Positions 25,547 to 32,765 of a DNA stretch of 37,887 nt are shown piece by piece. A program made the translations under genes and the position numbers. How positions within the stretch are numbered: the first letter of the stretch is position 1; each line of letters starts with the position of its first letter. The notes under the pieces are model-generated. The model did no database searches. It had not been told where the DNA came from and saw nothing but the letters and a program-made list of their open reading frames with translations. This stretch comes from Syntrophobacteraceae bacterium (GTDB lineage: Bacteria; Desulfobacterota; Syntrophobacteria; Syntrophobacterales; Syntrophobacteraceae), in the NCBI GenBank assembly GCA_025453975.1, contig JALOPI010000038.1:1-37887 (forward strand), written 5' to 3'.

Positions 25547-25560
25547 ATGAATACTATTCT
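25547..25560. promoter_or_regulatory. Dyad operator 1, probable enhancer site
   Basis: ATGAATACTATTCT. The 11-base core GAATA-C-TATTC (25549-25559) is a perfect dyad around one base. The same 14 bases recur inverted at 25642-25655. Its centre lies about 205 bases before the predicted sigma-54 start site. Confidence 0.75.
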
Positions 25561-25641
25561 CCATACCTCTTAACTCCCTAACATCACACACCAAAAGAGA
25601 AGCTTCCACACTGACGACCTGATGTCGCACCCTAATCTTGA

Positions 25642-25655
25642 AGAATAGTATTCAT
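25642..25655. promoter_or_regulatory. Dyad operator 2, probable enhancer site
   Basis: AGAATAGTATTCAT, the exact reverse complement of operator 1. Core centre at 25648, 94 bases from the first centre (about nine helical turns) and about 111 bases before the predicted start site. This is the usual distance for a sigma-54 activator. Confidence 0.78.
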
Positions 25656-25660
25656 CCAAG

Positions 25661-25676
25661 CATGGCCCGGGCCATG
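25661..25676. repeat. 16-base perfect palindrome
   Basis: CATGGCCCGGGCCATG is fully self-complementary. It lies 5 bases after operator 2 and before the sigma-54 promoter. It could be a separate protein-binding site or chance in GC-rich DNA. Confidence 0.4.
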
Positions 25677-25731
25677 GGGTGGAAGAGCGAAAACCTTGTG
25701 CCTTCATAGGGTTATGTGACCTTCGGCGTTC

Positions 25732-25748
25732 TTGGCACACCCGTTGCT
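25732..25748 (+). promoter_or_regulatory. Sigma-54 (-24/-12) promoter
   Basis: TTGGCAC-ACCCG-TTGCT matches the TGGCAC-N5-TTGC consensus with GG at 25734-25735 and GC at 25746-25747. Transcription is predicted near 25759, 14 bases before the GTG start of the next gene. It is the only such match I found by eye in the window on either strand. Confidence 0.88.
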
Positions 25749-25772
25749 TTGGATGGAGACCGGAGGCGGAAT

Positions 25773-26243
25773 GTGGAAGCGGAAAATCGAGTCCTGCTGG
25801 TTGAAGATGAAGCTCCGTTAAGACGCTCTTTGGAAAAATTCTTGGAATGGTCGGGGTATCCCTACGACAGTTGCTCCTCTGCCCGCGACGCTCTGGTTCT
25901 GGCTCGAAGCTCGAAGTACGACATCATCATCCTGGAATATCATCTTCCTGACGCCAATGCTGAAACGCTCCTGCGAGACCTCAAGCTCGTCAGCCCCGAC
26001 ATGGCATCGATCGTTCTTTCTGAATTCGATTATCCTGCTGTATCTCGGAAGCTGTTGACTGTTGATGTGCGATCCTTCTTGAAGAAACCGTTTGATGTGG
26101 CTGAGCTGGAATCAGCGATGATCTCGGCCAGCTCCAAGCAATCCGCACCCGGTGGTAAATCGGAATGGGAGCAAAGGTTGGTTTTGGATCATTCGCCTGC
26201 CTCCATTCTATTGAGGGAGCTCTCAGAGTATAAGTACTGTTGA
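25773..26243 (+). CDS. Atypical receiver-domain protein with Glu at the phospho-site
   Basis: 156 residues. The GTG start at 25773 is chosen because GGAGG lies 6 bases upstream and the earlier in-frame GTG at 25716 would lie upstream of the sigma-54 transcription start. Residues 6-118 form a receiver fold: E11/D12/E13 acidic patch, a Ser in the switch position (IVLSEF) and Lys in FLKKPF. The phospho-acceptor is E55 (IIILEYHLPD) instead of Asp, which often mimics the phosphorylated state. A short polar tail of about 38 residues has no recognisable output domain. It is expressed from the sigma-54 promoter and probably controlled by the activator upstream. Its codon usage and composition are less GC-rich than its neighbours. 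Confidence 0.85.
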   Translation: MEAENRVLLVEDEAPLRRSLEKFLEWSGYPYDSCSSARDALVLARSSKYDIIILEYHLPDANAETLLRDLKLVSPDMASIVLSEFDYPAVSRKLLTVDVRSFLKKPFDVAELESAMISASSKQSAPGGKSEWEQRLVLDHSPASILLRELSEYKYC

Positions 26244-26519
26244 ATATCGCACCCTGGCTGTTGCTCATACTGTTGATCTCATGCGCCTGTGGAAGTTGGA
26301 TGTTTCTTCCCCGTTGATTCGGATACTCGTGTGGTTATCTTGCTGATGTGAGAATGGATTTGGTCGTTGCTCTGTCGTGTTCAGTTCAATCTCGGTCTCA
26401 TGTGGTTTTTCGTGCTGATGTTCGAGCTGGTTGTACTCTCCACGGAATCGTCATTTCCTTTATCGTCCTGAGGCTGCTTCTCAACCTCGAGCTGTGATCT
26501 GAGAGATCCCCATCATGTT
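26244..26519 (+). other. Untranslated stretch before terminator; possible sRNA
   Basis: 276 bases between the receiver stop and a strong terminator, with no convincing reading frame. It is T-rich and markedly less GC-rich than its surroundings, with repeated short words such as TGTTG, GTGCTGATG and CTCATG. It should be transcribed as the 3' part of the sigma-54 message. It could be a 3' UTR-derived small RNA or the remains of a gene; neither is shown. Confidence 0.4.
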
Positions 26520-26557
26520 CGAAAGGCCGCGGAGGAATCCGCGGCCTTTCGTTTTTT
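26520..26557 (+). terminator. Intrinsic terminator of the sigma-54 transcript
   Basis: A perfect 14-bp stem, CGAAAGGCCGCGGA / TCCGCGGCCTTTCG, with a GGAA tetraloop, followed directly by T6. Confidence 0.95.
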
Positions 26558-26627
26558 GCGGGGCTGGCTTCTCCTTGGCAAATCTTCTTCACAACGGGCC
26601 CAGTGGTGCTCTCGTGATGAAAAGCAC

Positions 26628-26657
26628 TTGCCAACCCGGCCGAGGATTCGATATGGT
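26628..26657 (+). promoter_or_regulatory. Possible sigma-70 promoter for the small HTH-like gene
   Basis: TTGCCA, an 18-base spacer and TATGGT. It is placed between the terminator and the next small gene, where a new promoter is required. Start predicted near 26664. Confidence 0.45.
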
Positions 26658-26761
26658 CAATACCGGAAGGGTTGGAGTCTCGCGAAGCGATCCTTTGGTA
26701 TACGGCAATGAAGGAAAAATGGAGAACCGGGGAGATGGCCCGGAAAAGGAGAAGACGACAG

Positions 26762-26938
26762 ATGGAAGCACGCAAGATCGAATTGATTGAGATGATGGAA
26801 TCGAAGGGCATATCCGTGGAGCAGGCCGCCCAGGCCATGCAGTTCGATCCCACTCTGCTGGGCCTTTACCTGATCAAGGATGGTTATCCCGTTCCCGGCC
26901 GAATTTTGGACAAGCTGTCCGCGGTCATTCAGAACTGA
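26762..26938 (+). CDS. Small helical protein, unknown function
   Basis: 58 residues from the ATG at 26762, which has AAGGAG 10 bases upstream. In-frame starts at 26735, 26708 and 26672 would add up to 30 residues, including a very basic KRRRRQ stretch; the true start is undecided. The sequence reads as three or four short helices (ELIEMMESKGISVEQAAQAM, then LLGLYLIKDGYP and RILDKLSAVI) and resembles part of a Cro/C1-type helix-turn-helix domain, which would make it a small DNA-binding protein. I do not recognise a family. It has its own possible promoter and is followed by a long gap. Confidence 0.6.
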   Translation: MEARKIELIEMMESKGISVEQAAQAMQFDPTLLGLYLIKDGYPVPGRILDKLSAVIQN

Positions 26939-27794
26939 CGACTGGAGTACCGGGGAGCGTTTTGAGCCATCGGGGGCTTCTCGACGGAGGGGGCACGCCT
27001 CGCGCCGCCGGGAGGCCCAGCCCCTGCCCTCGGTGGGCTCGCTCCCGCACATTCGCTTTCCCCGCCACCACCAGCCGGCACCATCTCAACGGGGACACCC
27101 CGCAAGTCCCCGACTCTCCAGCAAGCCGCGCCCCCGTCTTTCGAACCTTCCCGGTTTCACCCGGAAAGGCTGCTGCTCCCGCACGGCGGCCATCCGTTGC
27201 GGCCGCGGATCACAACGCACAGAAGCTAACCCATCCTTTCACATGCCCTTCCCGGGTAACGAGCCCTTGGGCTGACCTCACGTTACGGTCCCTCGCCTTT
27301 CACGGTCTCTTTCGATCCGATGCCGCTGCGTCCATGCCGCCGCCATGAGTGGTTCAGGGGGGCGAATCCGGGGTCATCGTGATCGAAGCCTGGAGGTCGG
27401 GCACCTCGATGCCGATGAGCAGGGTGTCCCCATCCCGCGTCCATCCCCCTTGGGCTGGACGCGGGCAAAAACGCACAAATCGAATGGGGCGATCGGTAAT
27501 TGTTTCACAGGTTTTTCAATGCGTTGACATGGATTGGATAGAGTGATAGCTGTCTCTCGGTCGAAGTCAGGATGCGCGGGAAGCGCGGGATACCATTCAC
27601 ACCGGCTTTGATGGTCTTCTTACCTTGGAGTGGTCAGGAAAGGCTTCTCAGGGGAACCGCGATTCATCGGTCCAACCTCGCGGCACAAGCTCGCTCACTT
27701 CACCATTCCCCGGCCACCCGAGCGATTTTCCATCACAATACGGGGTTTTCAGCTTTTTGCGGGCAATCTTTCAATGGGCTCCAGGAGGTGCTGC
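26939..27794. other. Long gap upstream of the hydrogenase genes
   Basis: 856 bases with no gene I can support on either strand. The left part (to about 27240) is very GC- and Pro/Arg-codon-rich in every frame and looks non-coding. A stem-loop lies at 27434-27465, and a TTGACA occurs at 27524 without a good -10. I found no -24/-12 promoter here. It probably holds the hydrogenase promoter and a long leader. Confidence 0.5.
27434..27465. repeat. Stem-loop in the hydrogenase upstream region
   Basis: A 10-bp perfect inverted repeat, CCCGCGTCCA / TGGACGCGGG, with a 12-base loop. There is no T-run on either side, so it is not a standard terminator. Confidence 0.55.
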
Positions 27795-28745
27795 ATGAAA
27801 CTGTCGAAAGGGTTTGAAGAGCGTTTGGAAGAGAAAGGGGTCTCCAGAAGGGATTTTCTCAAGTTCTGCGGAATCGTTTCCACCACCATGGGGCTCGCAC
27901 CCTCCTTCGCACCTCGCATTGCCGAGGCTCTGGCCTCGCCCCAGCGGCCTCCGGTGGTCTGGCTCTCCCTCGCCGAGTGCACGGGCTGCCCGGAGTCGCT
28001 CCTGCGCACCTCCTACCCCTGGATCGATGAGCTGCTTCTGGACGTCATCTCCCTGGAGTACAGCGAGACGCTCATGGCGGCCGCCGGCCACCAGTCCGAG
28101 GAAGCACTCAACGCGACGGTCAAGAAGTATCCCGGAAAGTTCATCTGCGTGGTGGACGGAGCCATCCCCACGGCTGAGAACGGTTTTTACGGCACCATCG
28201 GCGGCCGCACCATGATGGAGATCGCCAGGGAAGTCTGCCCGAAAGCGCTGGTCAATATCTGCATCGGCACCTGCTCATCCTACGGCGGCGTGGCCGCGGC
28301 CGCCCCGAACCCCACCGGCGCCAAGGATCTGGAATCCGCCCTGGGAGATGCCCTGAAGACCCCCGTCGTCAAAATCCCCGGATGTCCGCCCAACCCCATC
28401 AATTTCGTGGGGACGGTCGTGAACTACCTGCTCTTCAACAAGCTTCCGGACCTCGATGACAAGAAGCGGCCGCTCTTCGCCTACGGCCGGACGATTCACG
28501 ACACCTGCCCGCGCCGGGGTCATTACGAGTCGGGTGAGTTCGTGACGGAGTTCGGGTCCAAGGAAGCCGAGATGGGCTACTGCCTCTTCCAGGTGGGCTG
28601 CAAGGGCCCGGAAACTTACAACAACTGCGCCATGGTCAAGTGGAACGACGGCACCAGCTGGCCCGTGGAGGGCGGTCATCCCTGCATCGGCTGCAGCGAG
28701 CCGGATTTCTGGGATAAGATGTCGCCTTTTTACAAGTCCCTTTAG
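27795..28745 (+). CDS. hydA: Periplasmic [NiFe] hydrogenase small subunit
   Basis: 316 residues from the ATG at 27795 (AGGAGGTG 4 bases upstream). A Tat signal (VSRRDFLKFCG) directs export of the folded complex. All Fe-S ligand regions of the small subunit are present: ECTGCPE, CIGTCSSYGG, IPGCPPNP, DTCPRRGHYESG, CLFQVGCKGP-x-TYNNC and HPCIGCSEPDFWD. The protein ends at FYKSL without a hydrophobic C-terminal anchor, so it is of the soluble periplasmic type (group 1, as in Desulfovibrio) and probably passes electrons to cytochrome c3. No cytochrome b gene follows. Naming of subunits varies between organisms, so the symbol is conventional. Confidence 0.95.
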   Translation: MKLSKGFEERLEEKGVSRRDFLKFCGIVSTTMGLAPSFAPRIAEALASPQRPPVVWLSLAECTGCPESLLRTSYPWIDELLLDVISLEYSETLMAAAGHQSEEALNATVKKYPGKFICVVDGAIPTAENGFYGTIGGRTMMEIAREVCPKALVNICIGTCSSYGGVAAAAPNPTGAKDLESALGDALKTPVVKIPGCPPNPINFVGTVVNYLLFNKLPDLDDKKRPLFAYGRTIHDTCPRRGHYESGEFVTEFGSKEAEMGYCLFQVGCKGPETYNNCAMVKWNDGTSWPVEGGHPCIGCSEPDFWDKMSPFYKSL

Positions 28746-28836
28746 ATGCATGGATTCAGCGCTTCCCGCGCCGACGGGCCCTGGGGCCCGCGCGGAAGCA
28801 GCGGCAAGGCTTTTCACCCATCAGGAGATATCAACA

Positions 28837-30477
28837 ATGGCGCAGCGAATTGTTGTCGATCCCATCACCCGGATTGAGGGCCACCTCCGCATCGAGGTGG
28901 AAGTCGAAAACGGCAAGGTGAAGAATGCCTGGAGCAGCTCGACGCTGTTCCGCGGCCTCGAGATGATCCTCCAGGGGCGCGACCCCCGGGATGCCTGGCT
29001 CTTCACTCAGCGGGCCTGCGGTGTCTGCACCTATGTCCACGGACTGGCATCGGTGCGCTCGGTGGACAGTGCCGTGGGCGTCACCATCCCGGACAATGCC
29101 AGGCTCATCCGCAATCTGCTCCTGGGCGCCCAGTTTCTGCACGACCACATGGTTCATTTCTATCATCTCCACGCCCTGGACTGGGTGGATGTGATGAGCG
29201 CCCTCAAGGCCGATCCCAAGAAGACCTCGGATCTCGCCAACCAGGTGTCGACGGCGGGCAAAAGCGGCGTCAACGATTTCAAGGCCGTGCAGGGCAGGCT
29301 CAAGAGACTCGTGGACAGCGGCCAGCTCGGGATCTTCACCAACGGGTACTGGGGGCATCCCGCCTACAAGCTGTCCCCGGAAGTCAACCTCCTGGCCGTG
29401 GCTCACTACCTGGACGCCCTGCGGCAGCAGGCGCGAACGGCAAGGCTCCTCGCCATTTTCGGCGCCAAGAACCCGCACCTGCAGACCCTGGTTCCGGGCG
29501 GAGTCACCTGTGTTGCCGACCTGAACGTGGACCGCATCGCGGAGTTCCGATTCCTCCTCAAGGAAACCGTGGATTTCGTCAAGAATGTCTATATTCCCGA
29601 CGTAATGGCCGTGGCCAAGTCGTACAAGGACTGGGGCAAGATCGGGGGCACCACGAATTTCATGGCTTACGGCGAGTTTCCCCAGAGCGAGAAAGAGCCC
29701 GACAGCATGCTGTTCCCAAGGGGCGTGATCTTCAAGCGCCAGCTGGGTCAAATACAGCCCGTGGATATCGCCTCCATCGAGGAGCACGTGAAGCACAGCT
29801 GGTATGAAGGCGACCAGGCGCTGCACCCGTCCGTGGGTGAGACGAAGCCCAAGTTCGAGACGCTCGACGTGGAAAAGCGCTACAGCTGGATGAAGGCTCC
29901 ACGCTACAAGGGCGAGCCCATGGAGGTAGGTCCCCTGGCCCGTGTTCTCATCGCGTACGGCAAGGGGCACGCCGAGACCAAGAAGGCCGTGGACGGTGTC
30001 TTGAAGGCGCTGGCCATCCCGCCCGAGGCGCTCTTTTCGACCCTGGGCAGAACGGCGGCGCGAGCCGTGGAAAGCCAGATCATCGGCGACGCCATGGACG
30101 GCTGGATCGATCAGCTGGTGGAAAACCTCAAGAAGGGCAACAACAAGACCTATCAGGCTTACGAGATGCCCGCCACAGGCAGGGGCGCCGGCCTCAACGA
30201 CGTGCCCCGGGGCGCCCTGGGTCATTGGATCGAGATCAAGGACCAGAAGATCGGCAACTACCAGCTCGTGGTGCCCTCCACGTGGAACCTTGGCCCGCGC
30301 TGCTCCGCCAACAAGCCAGGCCCCGTCGAGGAAGCCCTCATGGGGACCCCGGTGGCCGACCCCAAGCGGCCCGTGGAGATCCTCCGCACGGTCCACTCTT
30401 TCGATCCCTGCATCGCCTGCGGCGTGCACGTGATCGACCCCAGGAGCAATGAGGTCTACAAGTTCAGGGTTGTCTAG
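28837..30477 (+). CDS. hydB: Periplasmic [NiFe] hydrogenase large subunit
   Basis: 546 residues from the ATG at 28837 (AGGAG upstream). The N-terminal motif VVDPITRIEGHLRIEVEV is followed by the first nickel-ligand pair C61-GVC64 (RACGVCTYVHG) and the C-terminal pair C525-IAC528 in DPCIACGVH. After H531 a 15-residue extension (VIDPRSNEVYKFRVV) remains, which the maturation protease should remove once Ni is inserted. The subunit oxidises or forms H2 at the Ni-Fe site and rides with the small subunit through the Tat system. It lies 91 bases after the small-subunit gene. Confidence 0.96.
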   Translation: MAQRIVVDPITRIEGHLRIEVEVENGKVKNAWSSSTLFRGLEMILQGRDPRDAWLFTQRACGVCTYVHGLASVRSVDSAVGVTIPDNARLIRNLLLGAQFLHDHMVHFYHLHALDWVDVMSALKADPKKTSDLANQVSTAGKSGVNDFKAVQGRLKRLVDSGQLGIFTNGYWGHPAYKLSPEVNLLAVAHYLDALRQQARTARLLAIFGAKNPHLQTLVPGGVTCVADLNVDRIAEFRFLLKETVDFVKNVYIPDVMAVAKSYKDWGKIGGTTNFMAYGEFPQSEKEPDSMLFPRGVIFKRQLGQIQPVDIASIEEHVKHSWYEGDQALHPSVGETKPKFETLDVEKRYSWMKAPRYKGEPMEVGPLARVLIAYGKGHAETKKAVDGVLKALAIPPEALFSTLGRTAARAVESQIIGDAMDGWIDQLVENLKKGNNKTYQAYEMPATGRGAGLNDVPRGALGHWIEIKDQKIGNYQLVVPSTWNLGPRCSANKPGPVEEALMGTPVADPKRPVEILRTVHSFDPCIACGVHVIDPRSNEVYKFRVV

Positions 30478-30501
30478 ATCGATTCCATCGGTTAGCTAAG
30501 G

Positions 30502-30543
30502 AACAGGAACCTGCCGGATTCGCGGACGGGTTCCTGTTTTTTT
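30502..30543 (+). terminator. Hairpin terminator/attenuator after the hydrogenase structural genes
   Basis: AACAGGAACC pairs with GGTTCCTGTT, with additional inner CCG/CGG pairing, followed by T7. It lies between the large subunit and the protease gene, so it could let only a fraction of transcripts reach the protease and hypC. Confidence 0.85.
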
Positions 30544-30565
30544 ATCCACATCGCCCGGGGAGCCC

Positions 30566-31093
30566 ATGGACAAGCTGCGCATTCTGGTTTTAGGCGTGGG
30601 TAACATCCTGCTGCATGATGAGGGGATTGGAGTCCGGGTCATCGAGGAGCTACAGGCCTGGTATGAGTTTTCCGACAATGTTCAGTTCTACGATGGAGGC
30701 ACCCTGGGCCTGAGGCTTCTGGATCCCATCGCCGGAGCCGACCGGTTGATCGTGGTGGACGCCGTTCAAAACGGCGAGCCACCGGGAACCCTCTACAGAC
30801 TGGACGCCGAGGACCTGAACAGGCGGGTCACTTTCAAAAACTCACTGCATCAGCTCGACCTTGTCGAAACCCTCGCATACGCCGAGGTTCTGGGCAACCG
30901 CCCCGAAACCGTCATCGTGGGCATCGAGCCGGCCGACATCTCCCCCTGGGGACTGGAGCTGACGGAGATCGTCCGGAGCAGGATGGCCGACCTCTGCGAT
31001 TGTGTGCTCGCCGAAATCCGGCAGGCGGGTGGGGACTTTCAGCCCAGGGATCGTGAAGAAGCTTCAGTACGCGGCACGGCTGCCATGCTGTGA
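30566..31093 (+). CDS. hydD: Hydrogenase maturation endopeptidase
   Basis: 175 residues of the HyaD/HybD/HoxM family. The N-terminal ILVLGVGNILLHDEGIGVRV contains the first Ni-sensing acid (Glu in DEG); the second is Asp in GGTLGLRLLD and the His in LHQLD, the three residues that probe nickel in the immature large subunit. It cuts the 15-residue tail from the large subunit. GGGGAG lies 4 bases before the ATG. The last 20 residues are polar and beyond the family core. It is separated from the structural genes by a terminator and from hypC by 15 bases. Confidence 0.94.
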   Translation: MDKLRILVLGVGNILLHDEGIGVRVIEELQAWYEFSDNVQFYDGGTLGLRLLDPIAGADRLIVVDAVQNGEPPGTLYRLDAEDLNRRVTFKNSLHQLDLVETLAYAEVLGNRPETVIVGIEPADISPWGLELTEIVRSRMADLCDCVLAEIRQAGGDFQPRDREEASVRGTAAML

Positions 31094-31108
31094 AAGGGGA
31101 AAAAGGTC

Positions 31109-31348
31109 ATGTGCTTGGCCATTCCAGCTGAAATCATTGAAATCCATGACGAAATGGCCACCGTTCGGGTGGGCGAGGCCGTGCGTAAAGCATCCCTCAT
31201 GCTCCTTCCGGAGCCCGCGGAGCTGGGAGAATTCGTCATTGTGCACGCGGGATTTGCCCTGCACAAGGTCGATCCCGGGGAAGCCATGGAAAGCCTGAAG
31301 CTGCTCAGGGAACTGGCGGCTCTTTCGGACGAGCCTCCCATCGATTGA
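31109..31348 (+). CDS. hypC: Hydrogenase assembly chaperone HypC
   Basis: 79 residues. The HypC/HupF signature MCLAIPAEI begins the protein, so the Cys2 needed to carry the Fe(CN)2CO unit with HypD is present after Met removal. The second family block, GEFVIVHAGFALHKVD, is intact. It chaperones the large subunit before protease cleavage. hypA, B, D, E and F are not in the window. GGGG-AAAA upstream gives a moderate ribosome site. Confidence 0.95.
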   Translation: MCLAIPAEIIEIHDEMATVRVGEAVRKASLMLLPEPAELGEFVIVHAGFALHKVDPGEAMESLKLLRELAALSDEPPID

Positions 31349-31437
31349 CCGGGAAGGCCGTCCGGTCCACCGTGCCCGCCGCCCGGGCCATGGCCCTCCC
31401 TCCATGGACTTCAGCCCTCGCGACCGATGCCCGTGGA

Positions 31438-31650
31438 TCAGGCTTCCGCTTCCTCCGGCACCGGATCGGGCTCCACTCCTCTTCCCCCGCAGTCGGGACA
31501 AATGGCGTTGGCGTAGTCCACGCAGCAGGCGCCGGGAGCGATCACCGGAGTGTGGCCGCAGACGAGGCCCGTCCCCGCACAACGCTGGCAGCGATTTTCC
31601 CGGGCCCATGGCGACGCCGCCTCCTGCCCGGACACCCTCGTTTCCGCCAT
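31438..31650 (-). CDS. Small zinc-ribbon-like protein
   Basis: 70 residues with two DnaJ-like CxxC knuckles, CQRCAGTG and CPDCGGRG, plus further cysteines between them (VCGH, ACC), enough to bind one or two zinc ions. It could be a rubredoxin-like or nucleic-acid/protein-binding knuckle; I do not recognise a named family. GGGGGAG precedes the ATG by 7 bases. It lies 34 bases after another small gene on the same strand and converges on hypC. Confidence 0.7.
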   Translation of the reverse strand: MAETRVSGQEAASPWARENRCQRCAGTGLVCGHTPVIAPGACCVDYANAICPDCGGRGVEPDPVPEEAEA

Positions 31651-31684
31651 GACTCGCTCCCCCTCTCTCGCAAGCCCGAGGGCT

Positions 31685-31906
31685 TCAATGCTCCTCGGGC
31701 CATTCTTCGTCCTCCAGCTCGCGAGCCAGGCAGGCGAAACGATCCCACTCGACTTCCTTGAAGGTCACCGGGCATCGCAGCTTCATTTTGCGCTCCGTCA
31801 CCCCGAGCACTTCCCAGTCACCCCGACGGGGACCGTCCTCGATACGGATCTTCTGCCCCGCCTCGAGGGGAAAAAGCTTGAACAGAGCCACACGATGTCT
31901 CGCCAT
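31685..31906 (-). CDS. Small conserved-type protein, unknown function
   Basis: 73 residues from the ATG at 31906 (CAGGAG 7 bases upstream); the longer in-frame sequence to 32170 is not gene-like. The protein looks like a small beta-rich domain: VALFKLFPLEAGQKIRIEDG, DWEVLGVTERKMKLRCPV, VEWDRFACLA, then an acidic tail (ELEDEEWPEEH). The pattern resembles small SH3/OB-like adaptor domains, but no family is recognised. A weak promoter may lie at 31956-31984 on the minus strand (ATGACA, 17 bases, TAACGT). Confidence 0.72.
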   Translation of the reverse strand: MARHRVALFKLFPLEAGQKIRIEDGPRRGDWEVLGVTERKMKLRCPVTFKEVEWDRFACLARELEDEEWPEEH

Positions 31907-32195
31907 ATGAGTCTCCTGGAAATGGGTTGGGCTTCCTCGTGAGATGTGACAATCCACGTTACCCAAACTGCCCATATTTGTCATTTCTTCTTTCCGCTTC
32001 TGGAGATTCCCAGGGCCGGAAGCCCACGCCATGGAGCCCCCCCCCGAGCTGGACTCGAATTTGCAATCCCGCCCAGCCAGCTCCAGATCATGCGTACCGA
32101 CGGGCGTGACGGAGCCGTGGGAAAGTGCTGATTCGTGTGTGGGCTCGGGCAGATGCCCGGCTCGATTCATTCACCGGAGCAAAGGGAGGATTTGA

Positions 32196-32570
32196 ATGAA
32201 AAAAGGATTGGTGATGGGGATGGTCCTGGCTGGTTTTTTCACCGTGATGGCCTGTGACGCCATGGCCAGAGCGGACAAGGTTACCAGGATCAATGCGGTC
32301 TCGCGCCTCGCCCATGCCGGGGACATCTACGGCAATATCGGCGACTGCACCACCGGCACCCTGGAAGGTGTCTTCGTCTTCATTCCCGGAACGTCCTTCA
32401 CGGCCGTGACGGACGTCAACGGCGACTTCACCCTCTACAACGTGCCCAAGGGCGTGTATGACATCCGCATCGATTTCGACGGGGATCTCACAACGATTGG
32501 GGACTCCACGGTCATCAAGGATTTCAACGTGCTCGGCAAGATCCGCAACCTGCTGGTGTGCAACGGTTAG
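32196..32570 (+). CDS. Small secreted beta-sandwich protein
   Basis: 124 residues with an N-terminal signal peptide (KKGLVMGMVLAGFFTVMACDAMA) after a strong GGGAGG ribosome site. Cleavage is possible at AMA-RA (signal peptidase I) or at VMAC as a lipoprotein; the -2 Met makes the second less likely. The mature part resembles a carboxypeptidase regulatory-like (transthyretin-like) domain: GVFVFIPGTSFTAVTDVNGDFTLYNVPKGVYDIRI, seen here as the segments TDVNGDFTLYNVP and GVYDIRID. Two cysteines in the mature part (GDCTTG and LLVCNG) could form a disulfide. It may be a cell-surface or extracellular ligand-binding domain. Monocistronic, closed by a stem-loop. Confidence 0.8.
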   Translation: MKKGLVMGMVLAGFFTVMACDAMARADKVTRINAVSRLAHAGDIYGNIGDCTTGTLEGVFVFIPGTSFTAVTDVNGDFTLYNVPKGVYDIRIDFDGDLTTIGDSTVIKDFNVLGKIRNLLVCNG

Positions 32571-32627
32571 GGATCACGCGGAGCGCCATGCCCTCCGGCG
32601 CATCCCCCGAGCCCGTTTTGACAAGCG

Positions 32628-32658
32628 TCGGCGGGAGCAGACCCCCTGCTCCCGCCGA
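32628..32658. terminator. Stem-loop after the secreted protein gene
   Basis: A 13-bp perfect stem, TCGGCGGGAGCAG / CTGCTCCCGCCGA, with an ACCCC loop. It lacks a T-run on both strands, so it is a terminator-like or transcript-end structure rather than a canonical intrinsic terminator. It sits between convergent genes. Confidence 0.6.
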
Positions 32659-32765
32659 TCCCCCCCGCAAGCCTCGAAGCCCACCGGGGCCCTTCTCCCT
32701 GATGCACCCCCCCTGAAGTCTCCCTGCATTCCTCGAGCATGCGCACCCCTCGGCGGCGTGGAGCC

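Noticed and set aside
26281..26346. 21-codon open frame after the atypical receiver gene
   Set aside because: No ribosome site and no supporting pattern.
26880..27348. Two plus-strand open frames in the hydrogenase upstream gap
   Set aside because: Pro/Arg/Ser-rich, without ribosome sites or domain-like patterns; composition fits non-coding GC-rich DNA.
27524..27552. TTGACA with TAGCTG at 17 bases before the hydrogenase genes
   Set aside because: The -35 is perfect but the -10 matches only two of six bases; not enough to call a promoter.
32036..32044. Run of nine C
   Set aside because: Lies in a non-coding gap with no gene start near enough for phase variation to be argued.
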